Source: Candidatus Gastranaerophilales bacterium (GTDB lineage Bacteria > Cyanobacteriota > Vampirovibrionia > Gastranaerophilales > Gastranaerophilaceae). Taken from it: a DNA stretch of 64,000 nt. The DNA is taken from the NCBI GenBank assembly GCA_944323995.1, contig CALUUN010000002.1, positions 62,001 to 126,000 on the forward strand, given 5' to 3'. Under the pieces are notes generated by a model, which did no database searches, had not been told where the DNA came from, and was given only the letters and a program-made list of their open reading frames with translations. The position numbers and the translations under genes are program-made. Shown one piece after another: positions 25,484 to 33,614 of this stretch. Every line of letters starts with the position of its first letter. Position 1 is the first letter of the stretch.

Positions 25484-26146
25484 GTGCAGGAAACAATCAG
25501 AAAAAATCTTTTGCAGATACAAGAAGAAATTGCACCTTATAGACCAAATATCATTGCAGTTACCAAGTATTTTGACGAAAGCGCCATAATTGCGGCATAC
25601 AATGCGGGGTTAAGGGATTTCGGGGAATCAAGGGTAATTGAGGCATCACAAAAGATTAACAATCTGCCGCAGAAAATAAAAGAAAATTCAACGTTTCATT
25701 TTATCGGACATTTGCAGACGAATAAAGTGAAAAAAGCGATAGAAATTTTTGATTATATACACTCTGTGGATTCGCTCAGGCTTGCTGAAAAGATTTCGGA
25801 AGAAGCCGGCAAAGCCGGGAAAGTGCAAAAGGTTTTAATCGAGATTAATAATGCCGGCGAAGAACAAAAATTCGGATTTTCAAAAGAAGAAATTTTTGAA
25901 GCGTTCGGCGAGATAATTAATCTAAAGAACCTTGATGTAAAAGGCGTAATGAATATGGCGCCTTTCGGGGCTGATGAAGAAGAATTGACAAGACTTTTCT
26001 CTGAAATCAGACAAATACGGGATGCTCTTGAAAAACAATTCAACTGCAAATTAAAAGATATATCTATGGGGATGAGTCAGGATTACAAAATAGCAGCCCG
26101 CGAGGGTTCAACAATACTAAGGATAGGAAGAAAATTATTTAAGTAA
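25484..26146 (+). CDS. YggS/YlmE family PLP homeostasis protein
   Basis: 220 residues from a GTG at 25484, preceded at 8 nt by the near-perfect GAGGTGA; the in-frame GTG at 25475 lies inside that site. Fold-type III PLP-binding protein with the Lys in IIAVTKYFDE, FIGHLQTNK, the SVDS segment, INNAGEEQKFGF, and C-terminal SMGMSQDYKIAAREGSTILR. The family buffers free pyridoxal phosphate and has no known enzyme activity. Its place just upstream of sepF is widely conserved in Gram-positives and Cyanobacteria. Confidence 0.94.
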   Translation: MQETIRKNLLQIQEEIAPYRPNIIAVTKYFDESAIIAAYNAGLRDFGESRVIEASQKINNLPQKIKENSTFHFIGHLQTNKVKKAIEIFDYIHSVDSLRLAEKISEEAGKAGKVQKVLIEINNAGEEQKFGFSKEEIFEAFGEIINLKNLDVKGVMNMAPFGADEEELTRLFSEIRQIRDALEKQFNCKLKDISMGMSQDYKIAAREGSTILRIGRKLFK

Positions 26147-26164
26147 ATAAACGGAGGAATAACG

Positions 26165-26659
26165 GTGGCAGTAGTAACAGACAAAATCAAATCAGTAGTA
26201 GACTTCTTGGTAAAAGGTTTTGAACCGAGAGAAACAATATTTGATGAAATGGCAGAAGAAATGGGCGACGAATACGAAGTACAGGACAATCTCGCAATTG
26301 ATCCGAAGTATTCATACCAAGCAGACAGAACAAACGATTTAAAAGTAGTAAATCATCCGAATTTCAGAGGATACGAAGTAATCGTAATGGAACCCCGCTC
26401 ATTTGATGATGCCGCAAACATAGTTCAGTATTTGAAAGACAGAAAGACAATCGTTTTAAATCTTCACTTGCTGGATAAAGAACAATCACAACGCACAATC
26501 GACTTTGTATGCGGTGCTGCACACGCTTTGAACGGCAAACCGCAAAAAGTAGGCGATCTGGTATTTGTATTCACACCGAGCAACGTAACTTTGTCTGTTG
26601 AATTGAATGCAAATCAAAATAAATTTAATGATTCTTTGTGGAGAGCTCCTTTACAATAG
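26165..26659 (+). CDS. sepF: cell division protein SepF
   Basis: 164 residues from a GTG start after GGAGGAA. An N-terminal helix that can bind membranes (KIKSVVDFLVKGF), a variable acidic linker, and the C-terminal SepF domain (about 70-160) with VVNHPNFRGYEVIVMEPRSF split over two strands, VLNLHLLDKEQSQRTIDF and GDLVFVFTPSNV. SepF polymerises, bundles FtsZ and ties the ring to the membrane in lineages that use it besides or instead of FtsA. It lies 18 nt after yggS in the same operon. Confidence 0.94.
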   Translation: MAVVTDKIKSVVDFLVKGFEPRETIFDEMAEEMGDEYEVQDNLAIDPKYSYQADRTNDLKVVNHPNFRGYEVIVMEPRSFDDAANIVQYLKDRKTIVLNLHLLDKEQSQRTIDFVCGAAHALNGKPQKVGDLVFVFTPSNVTLSVELNANQNKFNDSLWRAPLQ

Positions 26660-26767
26660 GAGATTGACAATAGATATCATTGGGTATGAGAAGAGATAGT
26701 TGTATAAGGGAACGAAAGTTCCCTTTTTATTTATTTATATTTTTAACGGGAAATTGCATGATTTTTA

Positions 26768-26776
26768 TGGTATAAT
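26768..26776 (+). promoter_or_regulatory. extended -10 promoter, leaderless start of CDF gene
   Basis: TGGTATAAT ends 7 nt before the ATG at 26784. No Shine-Dalgarno is present in the gap. Confidence 0.65.
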
Positions 26777-26783
26777 AGGGGCT

Positions 26784-27680
26784 ATGGAGCTGAATACGGA
26801 AAAAAAATTCGCGGCGGGATTTTCGATTTTATCAAACGCCGTAATAATCATTTTAAAACTTGCAGCCGGTTTTATTTCGGGCAGTATCAGTATAATTTCG
26901 GAGGCGGTGCATTCATTAAGTGATATGCTGGCGTCTGTTTTGACTTATTTTTCCGTAGTACGCTCTTCCGAGCCGGCGGATAAAGAGCATCCGTTCGGAC
27001 ATGCGCGGTATGAAGATATGTCCGGATTTATAGAAGGCATATTAATCATATTTGCATCCGTTTTTATTTTTACGGAAGCGGGGAAAAAATTATTTTTTCA
27101 CACAACAGCGGATTTTGAGCCTGCACTCGGAATTTACGTAATGCTTTTTGCAGTGGCTGCAAATTTTGCGGTAAGCAGTTATCTCTTCAAGGTTGCAAAA
27201 AAATCGGATTCAATTGCATTGTTAGCGGATGCGGAACATTTAAGGACGGATATTTATTCTTCCTTCGGGGTTTTGCTGGGGCTTGTTTTAATAAAACTTA
27301 CGGGAATAAGCATTCTTGACCCTGTTATAGCGCTTATTGTAGCCGTATTAATTTTAAAAACGGGAATTTCGATTACAAAAACAGCACTCAACAATCTTCT
27401 TGACGGTTCGCTGCCGGAATCAGACATACAAGTTATAGAAAAAATTATAAACGATTTCAAAGATAAGGGTGTTATAAATTTCAAAAAGATAAAATCAAGA
27501 CAGGTCGGGGCGTACAAGTATATAGAAATTACACTGATATTTCCGCCGGATTTGACCATATTAAAATGCCACAGTATTTGCGACGAAATTGAAAAGAAGC
27601 TGGAAACAGAACTTGGCAACACAATGGCGGTAATTCATGCGGAACCTGACTGCAGAGAATGCGCAAGGAGCGGAAAATGA
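26784..27680 (+). CDS. cation diffusion facilitator family transporter
   Basis: 298 residues from the ATG at 26784; the open frame continues upstream but has the promoter inside it. Six membrane helices and a cytoplasmic C-terminal domain, as in the CDF (ZitB/FieF/YiiP) family, which exports Zn2+, Mn2+ or Fe2+ by proton antiport. Metal-site residues are seen in SEAVHSLSDMLAS (helix 2), HPFGHARYED after helix 2, and ADAEHLRTDIYSS (helix 5, HxxxD). The C-terminal end contains MAVIHAEPDC. The second Asp in helix 2 and HxxxD suggest Zn/Fe/Mn; not narrowed further. Stop overlaps the next start (ATGA). Confidence 0.92.
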   Translation: MELNTEKKFAAGFSILSNAVIIILKLAAGFISGSISIISEAVHSLSDMLASVLTYFSVVRSSEPADKEHPFGHARYEDMSGFIEGILIIFASVFIFTEAGKKLFFHTTADFEPALGIYVMLFAVAANFAVSSYLFKVAKKSDSIALLADAEHLRTDIYSSFGVLLGLVLIKLTGISILDPVIALIVAVLILKTGISITKTALNNLLDGSLPESDIQVIEKIINDFKDKGVINFKKIKSRQVGAYKYIEITLIFPPDLTILKCHSICDEIEKKLETELGNTMAVIHAEPDCRECARSGK

Positions 27681-28333
27681 CAGATAACGTAAACATTAAA
27701 GGCGACGGAAACAAAGTTATACTAATAAAAGACGGGCAGGAAATTCCTTACGAACCCGTAAAAGGATTGTCGATAACAATTACCGGCAACAACAATATCA
27801 TAAGGATTGAATTACCGTCAAAATTTATAAACACCGCAATTGTAATGAACGGAGATAACAATTACTTTTCGGTAAAACCGACACGCCACAGATTCATAAG
27901 ACACACAACTTTCGGAATGGAAAACGGCGGAATAATAACTGTAGGCGGCGGAATTTCGGTTTACAGAAATATGAACGTTGTTGCAAAAAGCTCCAAACGC
28001 GTTGACATAGGCGATGAATGCATGTTTGCGCGCGATATTATAATCAGAAACAATGACGGACACACAATAACCGACACATTAACCGGCGAAATCATTAACG
28101 CACCCGAGGACATAAAAATTCATGATAAAGTCTGGGTGGGCACAAGAGTAATGATTTTAAAAGGTGCGGAAGTTCAAGACGGTTCGGTAATCGGTGCAAT
28201 GGCGCTTGTTAATAAAAAATTCGACGAAAAAAATATTCTGATTGCAGGAGTTCCCGCAAAAAAAATCAGAAGCAACATCTGCTGGGACAGAGCGGATTTT
28301 GACGCTTATGTGGAAAAAAACTCTATACAATAA
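27677..28333 (+). CDS. left-handed beta-helix (hexapeptide) acyltransferase
   Basis: 218 residues from the ATG at 27677, with AAGGAG 6 nt upstream; it overlaps the CDF stop by 4 nt. The N-terminal half has repeated short strands rich in Asn/Gly (VNIKGDGNKVILI, ITGNNNIIRI, VMNGDNNYFSV) and the second half is a typical acetyltransferase beta-helix (VDIGDECMFARDIIIRN, HDKVWVGTRVMILKG, VIGAMALVNK, IAGVPAKKIR). The C-terminus resembles O-acetyltransferases that modify capsule or cell-surface sugars. Acceptor unknown. Its last 11 nt overlap convergent bioB. Confidence 0.85.
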   Translation: MTDNVNIKGDGNKVILIKDGQEIPYEPVKGLSITITGNNNIIRIELPSKFINTAIVMNGDNNYFSVKPTRHRFIRHTTFGMENGGIITVGGGISVYRNMNVVAKSSKRVDIGDECMFARDIIIRNNDGHTITDTLTGEIINAPEDIKIHDKVWVGTRVMILKGAEVQDGSVIGAMALVNKKFDEKNILIAGVPAKKIRSNICWDRADFDAYVEKNSIQ

Positions 28334-29228
28334 CTTTATTGAGCGCTCTTACGGTTTTGATATCTTCTTTGGGGTTTTTGCCGACGGTTGTCAGGTAATT
28401 ACCGATTAAGATTCCTTCTACGCAAGTTTTCAGAGCGAGTTTTTGATTTTCTTCGTTTAATCTCATCCTGCCGCCGCAGAACCGAAGAACCGATTTCGGG
28501 TTTGCAATCTTAAATACGGCGAGCGTCCGCAGGATATTTTCCTCATCAATTTTGTCATGGTAATTTTCAAAAGGCGTGTCGGGAATAGGCATAAGAATAT
28601 TTATCGGAATTGACTCCGGCTGAATTTCGGCAAGTTCAAGCGCCATTTCAATTCTCTGTTCAACGGTTTCGCCCATTCCGAGAATTACGCCGCAGCAGAG
28701 TTCCATCCCGTATTTTTTGACAAGCCTGCAGGTATTTAATCTGTCATCCCAAGTATGAGTTGTGCAGACTTCCGGATAATAAGAGCGGGAAGTGTTGATA
28801 TTGTGGTGAAATCTTTTCAATCCGGCTTGTGCAAGTTTTTTGGCCATATCTTCATCAAGAATTCCGATTGAGGCGCAGCTTTTAATCCCGTCGATTTTAT
28901 TTACCGCTTTTATAAGGCTTAAAACTTTATTAAAATCTTCTTCGGCCGGAGTTTTACCGGAAGTTACCACTGCAAATCTGTCTGCGTGATTTGATTTTGC
29001 ATCCAGTGCCGCTTTGATTACCTCATCTTCATCAATCAGAGGATAAGTTTCGATATTTGTTCTGTAATGCGAACTTTGCGCACAGTATTTGCAATTTTGT
29101 GAACATTTTCCGTTTCTGGCGTTAACTATTGAACAAAATTCCACCCTGTCGGAAACATATTTGGAAGATAAAGCAAGCAAATCTTCCAAATTCATATTAT
29201 ACAATTTAAGCAAATCATCTTTTGTCAT
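28323..29228 (-). CDS. bioB: biotin synthase
   Basis: 301 residues, slightly short for BioB. Radical SAM enzyme that inserts sulfur into dethiobiotin. The [4Fe-4S] ligands are Cys42, Cys46 and Cys49 in KCSQNCKYCAQ. Other signatures: FHHNINTSRSYYPEVCTTHT, with the Asn/Asp site and a [2Fe-2S] Cys, GVILGMGET, and RFCGGRMRL with the Arg ligand. AAGGAG precedes the ATG. Other bio genes are not nearby, so it may act on imported dethiobiotin or in a dispersed pathway. Confidence 0.96.
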   Translation of the reverse strand: MTKDDLLKLYNMNLEDLLALSSKYVSDRVEFCSIVNARNGKCSQNCKYCAQSSHYRTNIETYPLIDEDEVIKAALDAKSNHADRFAVVTSGKTPAEEDFNKVLSLIKAVNKIDGIKSCASIGILDEDMAKKLAQAGLKRFHHNINTSRSYYPEVCTTHTWDDRLNTCRLVKKYGMELCCGVILGMGETVEQRIEMALELAEIQPESIPINILMPIPDTPFENYHDKIDEENILRTLAVFKIANPKSVLRFCGGRMRLNEENQKLALKTCVEGILIGNYLTTVGKNPKEDIKTVRALNKVIV

Positions 29229-29314
29229 ATTCCGGCTCCTTTTTTATTTTATGCCGAAAACCTTTTAAAATCAACTTTAATTCATATAAATGATGATTTT
29301 TAAAGAACAATCGT

Positions 29315-29320
29315 TATAAT
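29315..29320 (+). promoter_or_regulatory. -10 box, leaderless start of 29327 gene
   Basis: TATAAT ends 6 nt before the ATG at 29327; no ribosome site in between. Confidence 0.55.
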
Positions 29321-29326
29321 AAAAGT

Positions 29327-29953
29327 ATGAGAAAGTTATTCGCGATAATTTTCATGCTGCTGTTATGCACACCCGCATACGGCGTAAAAAATAACCCTGA
29401 TTTTGACGGCATGGGTTATGTCGGAACACTGCCGGATTTGACGCGGCAGTACATTCCATCTGAGCCCAAATCTACAAAACCCGTTTTTGAACAGGTTCAA
29501 AATTTTCACTCCGCCGACCCGATAAAACCCGTTCCCAGAGATAATCCTGCATTTGTAAACATTATTCTTAAACAGGATAAAACTTCCCGCTATATTAACG
29601 ATATCAATGAATTTATCCCGATGCTCGAAAAAATTTACGATTCAATTGACAGCAACGAAAGCGTGCAGCTTTTTAATGCAAAGGTTTATTATTTCAACAA
29701 AAACGCGGATTTTTTGAGAACAAAATACGACCAAAAACCTGAAGGTGAATATATTTCGTTCAAAAAACTTATGGAATTAAGCACGCATGCAAAATCAATT
29801 GCACTTTTGCGTTCGGAAGCATTAAAATACAATCCGTATCTTGCCTATTCGGGTGCCGGATATATTTACGACCCGAATAATATCACACAACAGCTTGAAT
29901 ACTTAAAAACAGAAGTTGAGCGGACAATTTTGCTGTTGAAAGATGCTAATTAA
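29327..29953 (+). CDS. hypothetical secreted protein, 208 residues
   Basis: Not recognised. A clear Sec signal peptide (MRKLFAIIFMLLLCTPAYG, cleavage likely after TPAYG) is followed by a Pro-rich segment (about 40-75) and a helical domain that may form a bundle (INDINEFIPMLEKIYDSI, LKTEVERTILLLKDAN). Probably periplasmic. The last 8 nt overlap the convergent substrate-binding protein gene. No domain match can be stated. Confidence 0.72.
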   Translation: MRKLFAIIFMLLLCTPAYGVKNNPDFDGMGYVGTLPDLTRQYIPSEPKSTKPVFEQVQNFHSADPIKPVPRDNPAFVNIILKQDKTSRYINDINEFIPMLEKIYDSIDSNESVQLFNAKVYYFNKNADFLRTKYDQKPEGEYISFKKLMELSTHAKSIALLRSEALKYNPYLAYSGAGYIYDPNNITQQLEYLKTEVERTILLLKDAN

Positions 29954-30728
29954 TACCGTATCTTGATTTTAATTGTCTTATTTCGCCGCGGTTAAGCGCT
30001 TCTTTGAGAACGAAATTAACTTCGTCAATAAAATTCTGTGATTCTATATCTTTTCTGAACGCGATTGCATAGGGTTCTTTTGAATAGCGCTTGGGAAGGA
30101 TTTTGACCGATTTGTCATTCATTGCAAATCCCATCAAAATTGTATCGTCGGCAATCATCGCGTCCGCTTTGCCTGCTTTGAGCGCCGCAAAGGCTTCCGG
30201 GTAAGTTTTGTATCCGATTATCGTAATATTGGGAACATTTGAGCGAAGTCCCTTTTCAACGGTCGAACCGAAAACAATTATGGCTTTTTTGCCTTCAAGT
30301 TCAAGCAGTGAAGTTATTTTGCTTTCTTTTCTTACCATAATTGCCTGACCTGCAGTATGGTAGGGAATTGAAAAATCCAGAATCATCTGTCTTTGCGGAG
30401 TGATTGACATGGTTGCAGCAATCATATCAACCTCTCCCGATGTAAGTTTCATAATCCTGTTTGCAGGCGATACCGGAACAAAGGAAACTTTTGCGGGATC
30501 ACCGAGAATTCTCTGCGCAATTAGTCTTGCAAGCTCTATATCAAAACCGAGGTTTTTGCCGTTTTTGTCAAGATAGCCGAAAGGCGGCGTGTCAGTCTTA
30601 ACCCCGACAACAAGAATATCTTTTTGCTTAATCGCGGTGAGTGTATCGTTAATCACTTCTTCCTTTTTTCCGCACCCGCAAAGCAATATACACGTTAATA
30701 ATAAAACACTGCAAAACTTTTTTATCAT
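29946..30728 (-). CDS. amino-acid ABC transporter substrate-binding lipoprotein
   Basis: 260 residues from the ATG at 30728. Signal peptide with lipobox LLCGC, lipidation at Cys19. The mature part is a periplasmic binding protein of the polar amino acid class (PBPe/GlnH): TPPFGYLDKNGKNLGFDIELA, split by the substrate-loop Gly, then VDMIAATMSITPQR, DFSIPYHTAGQ and AIAFRKD near the end. It binds something like glutamine, arginine or cystine. The permease and ATPase genes are not adjacent. Start is supported by an extended -10 that makes a leaderless message; a longer frame to 30773 contains this promoter. Confidence 0.92.
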   Translation of the reverse strand: MIKKFCSVLLLTCILLCGCGKKEEVINDTLTAIKQKDILVVGVKTDTPPFGYLDKNGKNLGFDIELARLIAQRILGDPAKVSFVPVSPANRIMKLTSGEVDMIAATMSITPQRQMILDFSIPYHTAGQAIMVRKESKITSLLELEGKKAIIVFGSTVEKGLRSNVPNITIIGYKTYPEAFAALKAGKADAMIADDTILMGFAMNDKSVKILPKRYSKEPYAIAFRKDIESQNFIDEVNFVLKEALNRGEIRQLKSRYGIN

Positions 30729-30734
30729 GTTTTT

Positions 30735-30743
30735 ATTATAACA
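30735..30743 (-). promoter_or_regulatory. extended -10 promoter, leaderless start of binding-protein gene
   Basis: On the minus strand TGTTATAAT followed by AAAAAC and then the ATG at 30728. Confidence 0.65.
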
Positions 30744-30852
30744 TGAAAGTACATCAAATAATAGAGTGAGCAACGTAATTTTCCCTCATTAAGTCAGATG
30801 ATGAATTCTCGAGTAAAACTACAATCCATCAAGCCTTTAAGATTTTTTACAA

Positions 30853-31536
30853 TTACTTGTCCCACATAGACGGGGCACTTGGCTTTGAAGATTTATGTTC
30901 AGAAAATTTATAATCCTCACTAAATTTCATTCCATCCTGAAGAAATTTCATAAAACATGCGTAACTGTTCCAGGCACCACCATATAAACTGCAAGATGCT
31001 TTATCTTTTCTGTTAGCGTAGGAAGGATTATAATAACTTGGATTACCCGGCCAACCGCAACCAGTTGCTGAATAATTACATAGTTTTGTTGTATCCTTAA
31101 GATTCCACAAGCTAATCTCAAAAAAATCTCTGCCATAATCATCAACGCTTGCGCAATTTGTACTTATGCCGATATAATAATCTTTAAAAACTGAGGTGCC
31201 GCCATTTGTTCGCAATCGCCCGCAAGTCCCGTCTTTTAGAACAAAATATACCCAATCGCTATCATCATTTATCTTAACCACTGACAAGTATTTTCTAAAA
31301 TATTTGTTAAAAACAGGTTTTGCACCGGTTAATTCCCATGTCTGCCAATTGCCCTCCTCCGATACCGCACGTTCATTTACTTGCACCATCGTGCTGTAAA
31401 ATTTTCTTAACTTTGTTGCCGTGGTTAGCATATCATATTTGTTCATTAGTGTCGGGATTGTTAACGCTGCGACAATACCGATTATTGCTAAGGTTATCAA
31501 CACTTCGGCTAACGTGAAGGCGGCTTTATTTTTCAT
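30853..31536 (-). CDS. type IV pilin-like protein (pseudopilin) I
   Basis: 227 residues. A 6-residue leader (MKNKAA), then the class III pilin helix beginning FTLAEVLITLAIIGIVAAL. Glu5 of the mature protein is in place, but the residue before the cleavage site is Ala where prepilin peptidase normally needs Gly. The globular part has about seven Cys (TNCAS, LCNYSATGCGW, ASCSLYGG, YACFM), suggesting disulfides, and is not a standard major pilin. The start at 31536 is chosen for AAGGAG 6 nt upstream; an ATG at 31575 lies in the palindrome. Divergent HTH gene 31617 is the likely regulator. Confidence 0.85.
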   Translation of the reverse strand: MKNKAAFTLAEVLITLAIIGIVAALTIPTLMNKYDMLTTATKLRKFYSTMVQVNERAVSEEGNWQTWELTGAKPVFNKYFRKYLSVVKINDDSDWVYFVLKDGTCGRLRTNGGTSVFKDYYIGISTNCASVDDYGRDFFEISLWNLKDTTKLCNYSATGCGWPGNPSYYNPSYANRKDKASCSLYGGAWNSYACFMKFLQDGMKFSEDYKFSEHKSSKPSAPSMWDK

Positions 31537-31569
31537 TACTTTCTCCTTATATTCTTCTGATTTCATTAT

Positions 31570-31585
31570 GGACATAATTATGTCC
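31570..31585. promoter_or_regulatory. 16-bp perfect palindrome between pseudopilin and HTH gene
   Basis: GGACATAATTATGTCC is fully symmetric. It lies just upstream of the HTH gene's -10 (TATAAT, 31593-31598), in its -35/spacer region, and covers the divergent leader of the pseudopilin gene. This is the expected place for an operator of the XRE protein encoded next to it. Confidence 0.65.
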
Positions 31586-31592
31586 GCAAAGG

Positions 31593-31598
31593 TATAAT
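31593..31598 (+). promoter_or_regulatory. -10 box of XRE gene 31617
   Basis: TATAAT with the ATG 18 nt downstream, giving a leader of about 11 nt without a Shine-Dalgarno. The adjacent palindrome overlaps the position of the -35. Confidence 0.6.
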
Positions 31599-31616
31599 AA
31601 CACGTAAAATTAAAAT

Positions 31617-31883
31617 ATGCAAGAAGAAGTCAGAAAGAAAGAGTTGTCAAAGGCTCTGGGCAAAGTTGTCGAAAGGCTGCGCAAGCAGGCTAACCTCTCA
31701 AGCCGAACCCTCGCTTATGAAATGGGCATGTCAAAAACCACGTTTCTGCTTGCCGAACAGGGCAGACTGGATCCGCGAATTTCCACTTTTTGCAAAATTG
31801 CCGAGGCTTTTTATATGAAACCTGACGAATTTTTTTCGCTTGTGTTAAAAGAACTTCCCGAATGGTGGTTTCCGGCAGAATAA
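31617..31883 (+). CDS. XRE-family HTH regulator, 88 residues
   Basis: A single Cro/C1-type HTH domain: LGKVVERLRKQANLSSRTLAYEM, with the turn and recognition helix around GMSKTTFLLAEQGRLDP, then ISTFCKIAEAFYMKPDEFF. The C-terminal end is Trp/Pro-rich (ELPEWWFPAE). It is divergent from pseudopilin I with a perfect palindrome in between, so control of both genes is likely. The MshEN-like gene follows about 50 nt later. Confidence 0.88.
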   Translation: MQEEVRKKELSKALGKVVERLRKQANLSSRTLAYEMGMSKTTFLLAEQGRLDPRISTFCKIAEAFYMKPDEFFSLVLKELPEWWFPAE

Positions 31884-31936
31884 AGGCTTGAAGTTAAAAC
31901 ATTTATATGTTAAAATCCGGATACAGGAGAGTGGTT

Positions 31937-32671
31937 TTGAAAAAAAGTATTTTCAATACGTTTCTGGAAAAAGTCGAGGATTTTCCGCTCTGGATTAAAC
32001 AGATAATCTGTCTTAAGCTGTCGGAGGATATCAAAGCGCATGTATGTGAAAAATTTTTGAAAGAAAAATCCGACGATATTTTTTCGCTCTATATTCCTGT
32101 TTTAACCTTCAAAGGCAGTGAAGAATTAACAAACCGCACGGGCGGGCTTGATTTGAACATCTATAATTTTCTTGAATACTGCAAAAGCGGCTCTAATATT
32201 CTGGAAATCTCGCTTAACACGTTTTTATCAATGGAAGAAACCGCAAAATATTTTATCTTTTGCATTGAACAGGGTTATGTCGAAAAACCTGAAAATGCGG
32301 AAATTGAAGCAATGGCAGGTTTTATAGCGGGCAAATTCAGAACGGGCGAATACTTTGAGAAAAAAGGCGTCATAACTGAAGAACAGCTGCAAAAAGCCGT
32401 CAGCATAAGTGAAAATTCCAAAAAGAAATTTGCCGAAATCCTTGTGGAACTCGGGTTCATAACTCAAGATGACGTGCGCGCAATGCTTACCTTCAAAGAA
32501 GAATCAAAAAAACGCTTTGTCCTTGATCATAACTCCGTTCCGCAGGGCAAAAGCGAATTTTGCGACAAGGAAGAAATGTACAAAAAAGAGATTTCGGATT
32601 TGAAAGAAGAAAACGAAAAATTGAAAAAGAAAATTGCAAATTTGCTGGAAATTATGAAAAATTATGATTGA
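31937..32671 (+). CDS. MshEN/T2SSE_N-like domain protein with coiled-coil tail
   Basis: 244 residues from a TTG at 31937, preceded by AGGAG at 7 nt; the ATG at 31907 is an alternative without a ribosome site. Residues about 1-115 are a helical region I do not recognise. Residues about 125-185 (GEYFEKKGVITEEQLQKAV ... FAEILVELGFITQDDV) match the small helical repeat found at the N-terminus of GspE/PilB/MshE ATPases, which can bind c-di-GMP. The last 40 residues are a Glu/Lys coiled coil. There is no ATPase domain. Proximity to a pseudopilin suggests pilus or secretion control. It overlaps the asparaginase start by 8 nt. Confidence 0.72.
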   Translation: MKKSIFNTFLEKVEDFPLWIKQIICLKLSEDIKAHVCEKFLKEKSDDIFSLYIPVLTFKGSEELTNRTGGLDLNIYNFLEYCKSGSNILEISLNTFLSMEETAKYFIFCIEQGYVEKPENAEIEAMAGFIAGKFRTGEYFEKKGVITEEQLQKAVSISENSKKKFAEILVELGFITQDDVRAMLTFKEESKKRFVLDHNSVPQGKSEFCDKEEMYKKEISDLKEENEKLKKKIANLLEIMKNYD

Positions 32672-33614
32672 GACATCACCTGAAAGACTTGTAAAATATA
32701 TTCGCGACGGACTTGTTGAGCAGGAACACTTCGGCTTTATTGTACTGTGCAGCAGAGAAAAAGTCATCGGAACAACCGGAGAAACAAACAATTATCCGTT
32801 TTTTCTGCGCTCATGCGCCAAGCCCTTACAGGCAAGCCTTTTGATAGATTTCGGCATGGATAAGTTTTTTAATATGACGCAGGAAGAAATTGCGCTTTGC
32901 TGTGCATCCCATGCCGGTGAAGAAATCCACACCCGAACAGCACAAAATCTGCTTGAAAAAATCGGTCTTGAACCAACGGCTTTAAAATGCGGATTACACA
33001 AACCTCTTTCCAAAACAGAACAGGAAAAACTTCTGATTAACGGAGAATCGGAAAACGTTTTTCACAACAACTGTTCAGGCAAACATATTATGATGCTCGG
33101 GCTCTGCGTTATGAACGGCTGGGATACACTGACCTATGATGACATAAACCATCCGCTGCAAAAGTTGATAAAACAAAAAATCTACGAACTGTGCGAAGTT
33201 AAACAAAATTATCCCGTAACCTCTGACGGCTGCGGTGTTCCCATTCATTCAATGCCGCTTAAAAATATGGTTAAAGGATATCTGAATCTTTTCTGCAATC
33301 CGGTTTATGAAAAAATTACGCGCGCATTTCTTGATTTTCCGTACATTATAGGCGGAGAAAACAGAACTGACACAAAGATTATTGAGAACTCACAAAACAT
33401 CATAGCAAAAGTAGGAGCCGGCGGACTCTGTATTGTCGTCAACACAAAAAGTGAAGAAGGCTTTGCCGTAAAAATCTGCGACGGAGATATGAAAGCCCGC
33501 GAAATTACGGTAATCGACACTTTGAAAAATTTACGGTGGGCAAATATTGAAATCGACAGAACCATAAAAACAATTCACGGAAATATTGTCGGAGAAATCA
33601 TAACTACTCTTTGA
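32664..33614 (+). CDS. asparaginase, thermolabile/ReAV-type (class 3)
   Basis: 316 residues. Hydrolyses asparagine to aspartate and ammonia. It belongs to the family of Rhizobium etli ReAV, unrelated to E. coli AnsA/B. Family residues are present: Ser50 and Lys53 in RSCAKPLQA, Ser82 in CASHAGEE, Cys137 in HNNCSGKH and Cys190 in SDGCGVP, the two Cys that in ReAV bind zinc. The Lys of the C-terminal AKVGAGG segment also fits. Cytoplasmic, no signal. Translationally coupled to the MshEN-like gene. Its last 11 nt overlap the convergent lysozyme gene. Confidence 0.9.
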   Translation: MIETSPERLVKYIRDGLVEQEHFGFIVLCSREKVIGTTGETNNYPFFLRSCAKPLQASLLIDFGMDKFFNMTQEEIALCCASHAGEEIHTRTAQNLLEKIGLEPTALKCGLHKPLSKTEQEKLLINGESENVFHNNCSGKHIMMLGLCVMNGWDTLTYDDINHPLQKLIKQKIYELCEVKQNYPVTSDGCGVPIHSMPLKNMVKGYLNLFCNPVYEKITRAFLDFPYIIGGENRTDTKIIENSQNIIAKVGAGGLCIVVNTKSEEGFAVKICDGDMKAREITVIDTLKNLRWANIEIDRTIKTIHGNIVGEIITTL

